A stretch of 64,000 nucleotides of DNA, from assembly GCA_017405595.1 (NCBI GenBank), contig JAFRAC010000001.1, positions 1 to 64,000 on the forward strand, read 5' to 3'. Below the pieces are notes generated by a model that saw only the letters and a program-made list of their open reading frames with translations, ran no database searches and was not told the origin of the DNA. This document shows positions 19,501 to 28,136 of this stretch, one piece after another. A program made the translations under genes and the position numbers. Every line of letters starts with the position of its first letter. Position 1 is the first letter of the stretch. This DNA is from Thermoguttaceae bacterium. Its GTDB lineage: Bacteria > Planctomycetota > Planctomycetia > Pirellulales > Thermoguttaceae.

Positions 19501-22500
19501 ACGAAATTCGCCGTGAATGAGTACGCGGTTCTCCAAAAAGACCGGGCGGAACAGCTGTTCCGCTTCCAGAAGGGCGCTGGCGTTCCGGTCCTCCCTGATC
19601 GGAGGAAGAAAGGTGACGGCGGAGGTCTGTCCGAGATCGGCGGTGAGAAATCCGGGAGAGGAGGAGACTTGCCCCATGGCGCCGAGGAGCCGCGGCGGAA
19701 GGACGTCGGCGGGCAGGCGCATCAGAAGCTTCGCATCGGGAACCGCCGGAACCGGAAGGGGGAAAACGCTCTCCTCTGTTTCACCGAACGGTTCGGCAGA
19801 GAGGGGGATTTCCAGAACGTGACGGCCGGCAGGCGTTCCGAGAAGATTCAAAATGATGCCTTCTTCGGAGGATGAACGCGTCACACTTCCCGCCACGCCG
19901 TCGATCAGTATTCCCCCTTCCTGGGCGATCGGCATTTGCGGAAGAGTGAGCCGCGCTTCCGGTTCGGCGGTCAGAATGTTGTATTTGGCGGTAAAGCGAA
20001 AGATGGTGTATTGGTCCGTTTCGCGGCTGTAATTGATCTGGCCTTCGTAGAGCACCGAAAGAATGCGGGTCTCTCCGCTTGTGCGCGCGCTGCGGTCTTC
20101 CCATTCCCCGAGCTGCCGGCTGAGTTCTTCCGGAATCCAGGCAGGCTGGTCGGCTGCGGTTTTGCCGTCGTGCGTCGGCACGAAAACGGAGTATCCCTCC
20201 TCGGCGGCCAGCCGGGCGGGAAGGAGGAGAAGAAGAAAGACCGCCGCTCTCTTGGAGAGAAGGTATCCGAGGGATTCCTCGGGAGAAGGTTCTTTTACCG
20301 GACGGTTGTAGAAAAAAGAGAAAATCGCCGATGTTGCACAGCCGGAAAGGATTCCCAGGCAGACCGCCCGCGCGGTCTGGCTCTGGGCCAGGAAAAAGAG
20401 AAGGAGAACCGGCAGCGCGAAAACGAGGATATGAACGCTTTTGCGCTGCAGAAAGATGATCGTGGTCAGCAAAAAGAGGAGAAATCCCAGAATGTTGAGA
20501 TAGTAACCGCTGACAAACCGGTAGTTTTCGGCCGGCGAGGCGATCGGAACGCGGACCGTTTGGCCTCCGGCCGCGCTGTTGAACCGGAACTCGGCGGGAA
20601 CGCGGGCGCTCCACATTCCGGAGAGGACGGGGATTTCTTCATCGGCGCCGGTCGGGGAAGAGAGATAGATACGCGGTTTTTGGCAGCGGGCATATCCCCA
20701 AATCACGAAATTCGGGATTTGGCTTTCGTAATCGAACGAAAAGGTGAAATCGCGCTTTTCTTTCGGGAGGGGAATTTCCAACTCCAGATTTTCGGGGCGG
20801 AAGGAGTAGAAAACCGGTTCCCTTCCGCAGCGGACATTTCCGGCGTTGACCAACGCCGTCTGTTTCGGAAAGCGGATGAGGAGAGAAGAATTGCCCCGGT
20901 TTTCGATGCGGCAGACGGCATGGGTGCGGACGACCCCGCCGGGTGCGTAATCGCTTTCCAGACGGAGACTGCGGCACCAGGTGCTTCGGCGGCTTCCCTT
21001 TCCTTCCACCGCGGTGAGAAGCGAGTCGGCCGAAGCGGCGGGGTCGTAGGTGAACGACGCCAATTCGGATTCGGCATTTTCCTTTTCGACCGGGGGAACG
21101 GCGGGGGTGAGCCCGCGCGTGCTGAGCCTGACCGGCGCGAAATCGGGGGTGACGATGCTGATCCGGCCCGTTTGCTTCGAGGCGCCGCAAAGCGAAAAGA
21201 GCGGAATCTGAAACGGGTGTTTGATGTCGATTTTCCGCACACGCTGAAGGTGAAGGGTGAAGGGAGTGCTGCGGGGAGAGGGCAAAAGAACTTCGCTGAC
21301 CGCCGCATTGGGTGGGATCTGGAACTGCTTTCGCTCCGAATCGGTGATCGGGTGCGTATCCAAACGGAGTTCGCCGGTCCCGCTGAACGAAGCCGAGGTG
21401 ATTTTCCACGGTTCAAGATCGTTTTGAGGGGAAAGAACGCCCGTCTCCGTCGTACCGGCGGAGGGTTTCTGGTCGAAGATGAAGAGAATCTGATCGAGGC
21501 GGGAACCGGCCTGCGGCACACAGTGAATGTCCCACTCTTCCCGGGCTTCATGAGCCGAGAGCGCGGCGCGGCCGACAAGTTCGGCGGTGTAATTCGGAAT
21601 ATTGTCGAACCTGACTGTGAGATCGGGCATGGCGTTCCGGAAAGAGAAAAGGGCGGCGTTGGGGGCAGTCTCCCACAGCCGGCGGACCGTTTCTTCGGCG
21701 GGCGGAGGCAGCGTGACGGAATTCTGGTCACGGTCGAGAATTGTAACACTCGACTCGTCATCGGCGGAAAGGGCGATCAGGTGCTCGCCGCTGACCTGTT
21801 CTTCGAGCGCCAGCGGGAAATAGTCGGTCAGGGGGAGCGTTTCGCGGGAAAGCGCGCGCCTTCCGTTAATGCGGATTTTCAGCTGGCGGTCGGTCGGAAT
21901 CGGCTGTTCAAAAACCAGGACGATTCGGCAGGGAACCTGTTCCGGTTCGGGGCGGACCGTCATGGGAACCTCGGCCAGTGCCGAATCGGGAATCCACCCC
22001 GGCTTGAAAGGAATGGTCAGCCGGCATGTGCCGGGCTGATCGGCTTTGACAAACAGATCGGTTTCAAACCGGATCTCATTGCTGCCGCACGCGATGCGCG
22101 ACGCGCTTTCGAAAGTGAAACGGTCTTTTTGCGCGGCGAGCGGGATTTCCACACTGCCGGTCCGCCGCAGCAGCCGCAGCAGGCCTGTTGCGCCGTCCCG
22201 TTCGGCATCGGTAAAAATATAGTCGCGCGGGGCGGCCGGAGCGGAAAAGGAAATCCCGATGGAGGTCTCCTGCCACAGCGCGCTGTCGCAGCGGACCGGG
22301 GGGAGGCGGAGTGTCTGGCTGTCGTCGAAGGGGGCGAAGGCGGTCAGGGTCAGGCGAGGGGGGGTGCCGGGGGAGGCGGGAGGGGGTTCGACGATGATTT
22401 TCTGAATCCGGCCTTCCTTTTCCCACACGGCATCGGCGGGGCCTGCCGCCGCCCATTCCAGCTTTTCGGGCAGAAACGGTTCATCGAGCCGGAGTGTAAC

Positions 22501-23277
22501 AGGCTGCGAAAGGGAAACGGCGCCGGGGAAGGCCGCGGTATAGGTGATTTCGATCCCTTCGAGCGCCGCGCGGCAGAAAATCTGTTCCGAGACCGTCGGG
22601 GGAACCGGGGGGGATTCCGGCTGCGGACCGGTTTTGGTCAGGGTCACGGCGAAGGAGCCGCCCGGCCCCGGTTCGATGAGCCACAGGCCGTTTTCGTCGA
22701 GCTGTGTGACAAGACCGGTATCGACCTCGGGAACAAAATCTTCTTCCAAACGGAGCCGAAGGCGCATCGCCGGGGAACGGGGGAGTTCAAACCGGTATTG
22801 CTGGCGGAGTTCTTCGGCCGATTCGGCGGCGAGCGACCAGGAAAAGAGGATCTCTTCTCCGGGGCGGATCTGCCCGACCGAAAGCGGACCGGTTCCGTCG
22901 GACCCGACATCGGCCGGAGTTCCGTCGCTCCAGCGGAGGTTGGAAAGCGCGATCGAGCAGGGAGCGAGAACAGAATGGTCCGATTCCTGTTCGCTGAACC
23001 GGAATCGGCCTTCCCCTTCGCTCAGCGCGCCGCCGGCCTGAACGGCTTCGAGTTCGATTTCCCGAAGAACCGTTCCGGTCTCGTTCGGGGAGGCGGAGAG
23101 CGCCTGAACCCACTTTTCAAACCGGCTGAGCTGGACAGGGTAATATTTTTCGTTCCCCCAGGGGGCTTCGGCAATCTTTTCGGCGGGAATCATCCAGTAT
23201 CGGTACTTGAACGATTCTTCGGCCGGAAGAGAGACCGCGCAGCTCAGGAGAAGAAGGAGGAAGATGACACGTTTCAT
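16567..23277 (-). CDS. Giant membrane-anchored double-module hypothetical protein
   Basis: A 2236-residue protein of no family I can name. It has a signal peptide (MKRVIFLLLLLSCAVSLPAEE), then a beta-rich ectodomain to about residue 920, a cluster of membrane helices (about 923-990), a second signal-like helix (AAVFLLLLLPARLAAEE, about 1005-1022), a second ectodomain to about 2070, a membrane helix (about 2078-2098) and a strongly acidic Glu/Pro/Thr-rich tail of about 140 residues. Both ectodomains begin with an exported-start pattern and a P-rich 'WMIPAEK/VFVPTHD' segment, so the gene looks like two related proteins joined. The end of its second module (QIWCETEYFLRSDD...EADGIPL) resembles the same region of the upstream neighbour (QIWAQTVMGTGSYY...AVDGVPI). 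Its ATG overlaps the neighbour's stop as ATGA, with GGAGG before it, indicating translational coupling. The role is unknown, perhaps a cell-surface scaffold. Confidence 0.8.
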   Translation of the reverse strand: MKRVIFLLLLLSCAVSLPAEESFKYRYWMIPAEKIAEAPWGNEKYYPVQLSRFEKWVQALSASPNETGTVLREIELEAVQAGGALSEGEGRFRFSEQESDHSVLAPCSIALSNLRWSDGTPADVGSDGTGPLSVGQIRPGEEILFSWSLAAESAEELRQQYRFELPRSPAMRLRLRLEEDFVPEVDTGLVTQLDENGLWLIEPGPGGSFAVTLTKTGPQPESPPVPPTVSEQIFCRAALEGIEITYTAAFPGAVSLSQPVTLRLDEPFLPEKLEWAAAGPADAVWEKEGRIQKIIVEPPPASPGTPPRLTLTAFAPFDDSQTLRLPPVRCDSALWQETSIGISFSAPAAPRDYIFTDAERDGATGLLRLLRRTGSVEIPLAAQKDRFTFESASRIACGSNEIRFETDLFVKADQPGTCRLTIPFKPGWIPDSALAEVPMTVRPEPEQVPCRIVLVFEQPIPTDRQLKIRINGRRALSRETLPLTDYFPLALEEQVSGEHLIALSADDESSVTILDRDQNSVTLPPPAEETVRRLWETAPNAALFSFRNAMPDLTVRFDNIPNYTAELVGRAALSAHEAREEWDIHCVPQAGSRLDQILFIFDQKPSAGTTETGVLSPQNDLEPWKITSASFSGTGELRLDTHPITDSERKQFQIPPNAAVSEVLLPSPRSTPFTLHLQRVRKIDIKHPFQIPLFSLCGASKQTGRISIVTPDFAPVRLSTRGLTPAVPPVEKENAESELASFTYDPAASADSLLTAVEGKGSRRSTWCRSLRLESDYAPGGVVRTHAVCRIENRGNSSLLIRFPKQTALVNAGNVRCGREPVFYSFRPENLELEIPLPKEKRDFTFSFDYESQIPNFVIWGYARCQKPRIYLSSPTGADEEIPVLSGMWSARVPAEFRFNSAAGGQTVRVPIASPAENYRFVSGYYLNILGFLLFLLTTIIFLQRKSVHILVFALPVLLLFFLAQSQTARAVCLGILSGCATSAIFSFFYNRPVKEPSPEESLGYLLSKRAAVFLLLLLPARLAAEEGYSVFVPTHDGKTAADQPAWIPEELSRQLGEWEDRSARTSGETRILSVLYEGQINYSRETDQYTIFRFTAKYNILTAEPEARLTLPQMPIAQEGGILIDGVAGSVTRSSSEEGIILNLLGTPAGRHVLEIPLSAEPFGETEESVFPLPVPAVPDAKLLMRLPADVLPPRLLGAMGQVSSSPGFLTADLGQTSAVTFLPPIREDRNASALLEAEQLFRPVFLENRVLIHGEFRLRVTGRISEIALQIDPRYRLLNCTADGADLIPAPRPDRAETVSIALREPVSGELTLHADFEPVDFGGVGDLPLPMIRIAGASVLSNRLQMPDGYHPSEYDLSEADTIQKSIPLAPPMPEPVLSESGTYRFGPRETGITYQARIETRGPLWQLTLRVPELYAIDSASVSDMQGKNIPFQRSGEGTIVYFLFERALNGEYQINLSLRTPAAGQVPLIGILDIPASDAELNFQHSDDVYTHFTPPGDWTVLPAGQGGKRWGIPAAAASLAPPEISVLPNRPQIDFQCNLYYYPLGGMFDNVWELRADTLFRISDGEVSRLEFRIDDSIRADTLQVEPENLTAAIDRFPDGSRRLTLTAPEPFQGNLKIHLRAPVQRSFPRLPKFDPPAARDKQVRVFLPARIKGYTLVWQPQNLEKCKGGLALDEPRKQSDSLIPIGSTGTFPSEVGDASGLQFDAFQAYKPVHPGPYTALIPDQSASTEQIWCETEYFLRSDDSYWGRTVCDLRLGTEPACEIRVPANQRILSAEADGIPLLIAPTEEENLFRIELYPETPSVRLTLTFEARPLAFQSFRAGQRLYTAHRLTSPRPANTEPSPELWTIHFDHETRHIPYYVSRGAETEIPVAQIRETFPGTRDSVPLPETGPWKRPVASDRAEGIRSRLNLLRLEHLLDRLDTGDLKRTDSRERLARWLEIWTPLYTRTRDSFARKAAKITEPERNAFARQTEEPQANRPPLSEGREEFARLQSRWEEILAQLGPSGDDTENRVSETGPSDLPPEEKERTEPPAATETADTRNADSAEDYLLFGLADRYTDLLLLTPASPSLSRATFRIGLQILAILFAALILKGAWKKAPCKKTPPPKKTPGSEKEKAPETEKEETGRSEGEEREENPSAENAGSPQNGGKKETEEPAETEEGSGTNRSDTAETTETAGGGTAADTPAAAAEEKAAVREEGTEPVEGESPQPSGSRNGSDEPLPPADR

Positions 23278-26200
23278 ACATCCTCCGTGCTCGATCCTTC
23301 GGGAACCGGTTTGGTTTCGGTGGAACCCGCTTCGGGCGCACCGGAAGCCGCCCCGGGGCTGCCGGTTCCGGCTTGCGGCGGCGTTTCAGGTTCAGCTTCG
23401 GCCTGTGCGGCGGAATCCTCTTCGGACCTCTTAACCTGTTCGGCGTCTGCCGGGGAGGCTTGTTCGTCGGCGGCCGGTATATCCTGTTTGTATTCAATCT
23501 GTACGCCGGTTTCCGCCTTCGCGGGGGAATCCGGCTGTCCGGCCGCCCCGGCGCCGGCCGAAACCGTTGCCGAAGGAGTATCGCCGCCGGGAGCCGGTTT
23601 TTCTTCGGGGGAAACGGTTTCTGGCGGTACGGTTCCGGAGGGATGTGTCTCTTTTTCGGCATCCTGCGCAATATCCGATTTTTGCGGCGGCTGCACCGGC
23701 CCGTGCAGTGCTGACGGGGGATTGAGCGGCCGTGCCGCACGGCGCCGTTCGGTTTGGGTCTTGATCAGGAGAATCACCAGGATCAGAATAAATCCGAACG
23801 CGCAGTATTGTGTGTAATAGAAGACGACCGCCGGTCGGAAAAGAACGATTGCCGCGGCAAGGAGTACCAGAACGGGAAACAGCTCGTAGTGACGCAGGCG
23901 GGGCAGATAGAGATAGATACTCCCCAGAAGGAGAATGAGTCCGCTTCCGATCATGACCAGCGCGGCCCGGTTAATCATTTTGAGATGGGTTTCGGCCGGC
24001 GGACTGAAACTGCTCAGCAGATAGATGTTGGCATTTTTGGGGGGCGGCAGCGCGTCTTCCCCCATGGCGGCGGTGAAATCGCCCATGCTCTCTTCCCGGT
24101 TGAATTCGTCGTACTCGGAACTCCAGCCCTGCGGGGTTTGCCGCAAGACGGTCTTGGGGGGGAGAACCAGCTGGAGGAGACAGCGGCGGATCATCGTTTT
24201 TTCCATCAGATCGGGGAATTCGAGTTTATGCTCGGAACGGGGGATCTGATACCAGAGTGAAACAACGGCGGTTTCGCTCTTCACGGTTTCGGGGAGCGGA
24301 ACCCGCAGTTCGCGCTCCTCGGGCGTGTAATCGACGGGGATCGGGACTCCGTCGACCGCAACGGCGATTTGATCGGCCCGGGCGCCTTCGGGCAGGCGGA
24401 GCGTGAAGAGCCGCCGGTTCCCGCTCAGACGGCACCGGATCGCCTCGTAGTAGGATCCGGTGCCCATGACGGTCTGCGCCCAGATCTGTTCGGCGGTCAG
24501 CCCTCCCCCGTCCTGGAGGCTGTCGACGTCAATCCGGAGCGGGAACAGGGAGGGAAAGGAAGGCGTGTTTTCGCCGTCCGCCTTCCGGCCGAGGTACCGG
24601 AACCGGAAAAGGCGCGTGCCGCTTGTCTGACTGTCATCGGTCTTTTCCCAGAGAGAAGCCGTTTCGGGAACGTGAAGGGTCCAGTTGAGGGGACCGACCG
24701 CTTCGACAGAATAATGATCGGCATCGGACGTTCCCGGTTCGGTGCGGTTCCCGTCGCCGGAAGCGTTCGGTTCGGCCGACGAGGGGACCGGAACGGCGAG
24801 GGGGATATTGATGATATTCGACAGGTCGGTTCCGATTTTGTGCAGTTCCAGCGGAGTTCGGATCTCAAGACGTACCGGACCGATCCTTCCCGGCGCCGGC
24901 AGACGGATCAGCCGGCTCTGCAGCCCGGAGTCCTGATCTTCCGGTGTGCTTATACGCTTTTCGAACGAAACCGCTTTTCCGTCGAGAAGGATTTCCAGAT
25001 CCGGCAGAGATTCAAGCTCCTGGGGTACCCGAAAATCAAGGGAGGAGACCGGTTTATACTTAATGTTGTATTCCAGCGTTTGAACCGATTCGGCGGGAGT
25101 GCGGTCGAGCCGGACCGAAAGAGCGGAACGGACGGAAACCTCCTCTTTGTGAACCAGAAAACGCGCGGAAAAGAGAGGCCGCGGTGCGGCGGCATCCCCC
25201 TCGTTTTGCGCCTGTTTCTGCACCTGGTATTTTTGTACCTGGTAGAGGAAGGGCTGCTGCTGGCGCCGCGGCAGCTCGATCGACGGACGCGCGGCGGCTT
25301 GTGTCAGATCTTCATTCTTTCCCTTGTGCGGAATCAGTTCGATGTTATCGTCCGGAACGATGGCCGCCAGGGGGGAAGCGGCCCAGTCGGCGATGATTTC
25401 GGGAAACCCGAACTCGATCGAAGGACCGGCCGGGCTTTCCTGAGAGCGGACATCATCGACCGAGCAGACCGATTCCCATTTCAGGACAAAGTCCCCCTCG
25501 ACCGGTTTTTTCAGGGGGAGAATCTTCACCTCTTTCGATTGGGGATCATCGTGGATGTTGGCGGCGTCGATGTTGCTCTCGTCGTCGAATTTGGCAATGA
25601 ACCACTCGTGATTTTTCACGCGCACCTCGCGCAAAGGAGCGCCGTAGACCGAGTAGGCGACACGGGTCTTTAAATGCAATTCATTCTCGCCGACCAGAAC
25701 CTGAAATTCCGGCTGCGCAATGACATGGCTCTCGCGCTGGATCGGGACCGATTTCAGGATAAACTCCCCTTTGTAGAAACGGAACCGCGCCCTCTTTTCA
25801 GCCCCCTCGGCGGTATCGGTTTGGGGTATGTCGCGCAGACCGGCCACCGGAACAAGGTCGGGAAGGATGTTTTCGTCGTCGGGAAGATGAACCGTGATTT
25901 CCCCCGTCTCTTTGAGCGCTCCTTCGAGATGGAATCCGGTGCATTCCCATGTGTTCTTTTCGGTGTTCGGAACCGAGGCGGTAAGCCGGAGTGTGAGCGC
26001 ATCGACATCGCCGGGGATCATGACTCCGACCCCCGGGTTCGGATCCATTTCGGTTGGCGGAATTTCGCGGTAAACCACATCCGGAATATCGGATCCGTCG
26101 CTGGCTGCGGCATGGAGTTTCTCCATGTCGACCCGCGCGCCGGCCGGCAGTTCGATTTTCAGATCCCGGCTGGCCGGCGACTGAGCCCCTCCAAAGACAC

Positions 26201-27284
26201 GAATCGGCAGACGGATATCGTAGTCGACGCTGCTCCCTGTCGGCGTGAGATCGATGGCCGCCTTTTCGATCTGGTAGGTGACCGGAAGAGACGCTTCATT
26301 TTTCTTGGCGGGCCGCCATCGTATTGCGGTAACGGCTCCTCCGCGGTTGAAACCGTAGACCCTGATTTCCGACGATTTTTCGTCGAGGTTGACCGGCGCG
26401 TCGGCGATCAGCCCTTCGGAGGTGCCGATTTCAACATCGGGCAGAGGAACGGTCAGGCGGGCCTGGGAACGGATTGCCGCCGGGGGAGTCAGCGAAAGGG
26501 AATGTTCTTCGGAACCGGAGGCCTGCTGAACCGGAAAGAGGAGCCGAAGCCGGACCGTGTAGTTTTGGGTTGACGGCGAAGATTCCGGTTTCGAGGGAGA
26601 TTCCCCGGAAGCGGCGGCGCTTTCGCCGCCGGCGGGATCGGGGATTGCCTGGTCGGCCGGTTCCTGTTCGGAGGCGTCTTCTTCGGACGGGGCCGGATCC
26701 GGTTCGGGAGCGGTTTCCTGATCGGGATAGATGAGCGCGGCATATCCGCCGTTTTCGGCATCGACATCGAGAAGGACGCGCCCCGGGCCTTCGAATGTGA
26801 AATTCGTCTCGCCGGCGCCGTCTCCGGCACGAAAAACACCCTCTTTCATGCCCAGGGGAATACGGACCGGCAGACTGGACCCGCCCGACAGGGTGAGGCT
26901 GATTTTATACTCGAGGTTCAGTAAAGCGCGCTGGCCGGTCACCTCGCCGTTGACCACCAACGGACTCGTCTGGATGACCTCGCCGTCGATATTGAGCAGG
27001 TCGATCGCGGCCGAAGTCGTGTTTCGGGACTGTTTTCTTTGGTCGAGAAGGGCGGTGACATCGTCGATTGACCAGTTCGGCAGCGGCACCTTCCAGTTTC
27101 CGTTGTCGTCGAGAAGCCAGAACGTGATCCCCTGTCTGGGACCGCTTTCCTGCGCCGGGAGCCGGCCGGTCAGAAAGGGAGTGATGAGAAGGCACAGCGC
27201 CGCCAGACCGGTCACGAGCCGTTCGGCGCGCCGGGCGGGCAACATTCGATAGCAATGCGGTCTGGTTTTCATAGAATAATCCAT
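23274..27284 (-). CDS. Large membrane-anchored hypothetical protein, paralogous to its neighbour
   Basis: A 1336-residue protein (1332 if it starts at the second ATG, 27272). The N-terminus is basic then hydrophobic (LVTGLAALCLLITPFLTGRL), a signal peptide ending near PAQES. A beta-rich ectodomain extends to about residue 1095, followed by three membrane helices (about 1103-1185, for example MINRAALVMIGSGLILLLGS and FGFILILVILLI) and a Pro/Glu/Ala-rich tail to the end. This ectodomain, membrane cluster, acidic tail order is the same as in module 1 of the downstream giant gene, and sequence matches are visible near the end of the ectodomain. Large unknown proteins of this architecture occur in Planctomycetes. 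A good extended -10 lies immediately upstream, leaving almost no leader. The gene leads the two-gene operon. Confidence 0.8.
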   Translation of the reverse strand: MDYSMKTRPHCYRMLPARRAERLVTGLAALCLLITPFLTGRLPAQESGPRQGITFWLLDDNGNWKVPLPNWSIDDVTALLDQRKQSRNTTSAAIDLLNIDGEVIQTSPLVVNGEVTGQRALLNLEYKISLTLSGGSSLPVRIPLGMKEGVFRAGDGAGETNFTFEGPGRVLLDVDAENGGYAALIYPDQETAPEPDPAPSEEDASEQEPADQAIPDPAGGESAAASGESPSKPESSPSTQNYTVRLRLLFPVQQASGSEEHSLSLTPPAAIRSQARLTVPLPDVEIGTSEGLIADAPVNLDEKSSEIRVYGFNRGGAVTAIRWRPAKKNEASLPVTYQIEKAAIDLTPTGSSVDYDIRLPIRVFGGAQSPASRDLKIELPAGARVDMEKLHAAASDGSDIPDVVYREIPPTEMDPNPGVGVMIPGDVDALTLRLTASVPNTEKNTWECTGFHLEGALKETGEITVHLPDDENILPDLVPVAGLRDIPQTDTAEGAEKRARFRFYKGEFILKSVPIQRESHVIAQPEFQVLVGENELHLKTRVAYSVYGAPLREVRVKNHEWFIAKFDDESNIDAANIHDDPQSKEVKILPLKKPVEGDFVLKWESVCSVDDVRSQESPAGPSIEFGFPEIIADWAASPLAAIVPDDNIELIPHKGKNEDLTQAAARPSIELPRRQQQPFLYQVQKYQVQKQAQNEGDAAAPRPLFSARFLVHKEEVSVRSALSVRLDRTPAESVQTLEYNIKYKPVSSLDFRVPQELESLPDLEILLDGKAVSFEKRISTPEDQDSGLQSRLIRLPAPGRIGPVRLEIRTPLELHKIGTDLSNIINIPLAVPVPSSAEPNASGDGNRTEPGTSDADHYSVEAVGPLNWTLHVPETASLWEKTDDSQTSGTRLFRFRYLGRKADGENTPSFPSLFPLRIDVDSLQDGGGLTAEQIWAQTVMGTGSYYEAIRCRLSGNRRLFTLRLPEGARADQIAVAVDGVPIPVDYTPEERELRVPLPETVKSETAVVSLWYQIPRSEHKLEFPDLMEKTMIRRCLLQLVLPPKTVLRQTPQGWSSEYDEFNREESMGDFTAAMGEDALPPPKNANIYLLSSFSPPAETHLKMINRAALVMIGSGLILLLGSIYLYLPRLRHYELFPVLVLLAAAIVLFRPAVVFYYTQYCAFGFILILVILLIKTQTERRRAARPLNPPSALHGPVQPPQKSDIAQDAEKETHPSGTVPPETVSPEEKPAPGGDTPSATVSAGAGAAGQPDSPAKAETGVQIEYKQDIPAADEQASPADAEQVKRSEEDSAAQAEAEPETPPQAGTGSPGAASGAPEAGSTETKPVPEGSSTEDV

Positions 27285-27289
27285 ATGGA

Positions 27290-27298
27290 ATTATAACA
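27290..27298 (-). promoter_or_regulatory. Extended -10 promoter of the giant two-gene operon
   Basis: The minus strand reads TGTTATAAT, a perfect -10 with TGn, ending 6 bases before the ATG at 27284. Transcription would start at about 27283, so the message would be leaderless or begin just before the alternative ATG at 27272. An interrupted palindrome ACGTTT-A-AAACGT lies upstream at about 27338-27350, in an AT-rich spacer (27285-27419), and could be an operator. Confidence 0.45.
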
Positions 27299-27419
27299 TA
27301 TAGAAGATAAGAGAGATAGGAAAAAGAAGAAAATTTCACGTTTTAAACGTTATTTTATGGGATATTCCTGAGGGGACGGTTATCCGGCCTTTTCGGGAAA
27401 AAGAGCGGGTCAAGCGCCC

Positions 27420-28121
27420 TTAGAAGGGCTTTTTCCGTTCTTCTTCCCGCTGCTCGCGGCGGAGTTCTTCCGGGGTCATCCGCAGATCCCATTTGAACTT
27501 CCACCGCTGGAAAAAGAGGTCGGCGGCCGCAGGAATCAGGGAAAACAGGCCTAAGAGAACCGTCAGGGGGAGGAGTTCGCGGCGGAACAGGGCCGGCCAG
27601 TCTTCGGGGGGGAGAGAGAGGAGAGAATGCGGATCTCCGGCCGAACGGAGCCGGTAAAAGATGATCAGCAGAACGCCGGTGATCTGAAAGGCGGCCATCG
27701 CCAGCCGCCAGGCCGAGTTCAGGGAAAAGAGGGTGCCGAAACGGGGACGGAGACGCGAAAAGTCGGGGGCGGCTTTTTCGGGGAGGAAAGACCAGCCCCG
27801 GCCGAGCCAGGCGCCGAGCGCGGGGAGGAGAAGCGCCGCGGCGGCCAATATCAGCAGAAGCGGGACGAACGGGCGGAAACCGGCGGAGGTCTGAACCGCC
27901 AGCGAGGCGGGATCGGGTTCAAACGGCGTCTGTTTGAGTTCCCGCGCCCAGACGAGGAAACGCGCGATCGCTCCGGCGGCGGCCAGTTCGGCGGCCAGAA
28001 GCGCGGCGAAAAAGAAGAGGGTTCCCGGCAGGAGGGTCACGGCGGGGAGTTTTCCCTCGGCGCGCGCCTGTCCGATCCGTTTGATGGTCGGTGTTTCGGT
28101 CCGGTTCTCGCGGTCACTCAT
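27420..28121 (-). CDS. flhB: Flagellar export protein FlhB, lacking the cytoplasmic domain
   Basis: This is the membrane half of FlhB, an export-gate component. The N-terminal pattern TETPTIKRIGQARAEGKLP matches the family's 'EKTEEATPKRLEEARKKGQ', and four hydrophobic segments (about 28-50, 82-105, 140-165, 185-210) follow, ending in RWKFKWDLRMTPEELRREQ, the usual linker. There it stops at 233 residues. Normal FlhB continues for about 120-150 residues with the self-cleaving NPTH motif that switches secretion from rod/hook to filament substrates. The 122 bases before the next gene do not encode this domain in any frame. The gene follows fliR by 15 bases and ends the operon. Either the domain is encoded elsewhere, or the system lacks this switch. 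Confidence 0.82.
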   Translation of the reverse strand: MSDRENRTETPTIKRIGQARAEGKLPAVTLLPGTLFFFAALLAAELAAAGAIARFLVWARELKQTPFEPDPASLAVQTSAGFRPFVPLLLILAAAALLLPALGAWLGRGWSFLPEKAAPDFSRLRPRFGTLFSLNSAWRLAMAAFQITGVLLIIFYRLRSAGDPHSLLSLPPEDWPALFRRELLPLTVLLGLFSLIPAAADLFFQRWKFKWDLRMTPEELRREQREEERKKPF

Positions 28122-28136
28122 CGGCGGCGCCTTTCA

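Noticed and set aside
19936..23817. A 1293-codon plus-strand open frame across the two giant genes
   Set aside because: It spans the overlap of two minus-strand genes that have signal peptides, membrane segments and ATGA coupling; its own translation is featureless and Arg/Gly-rich.
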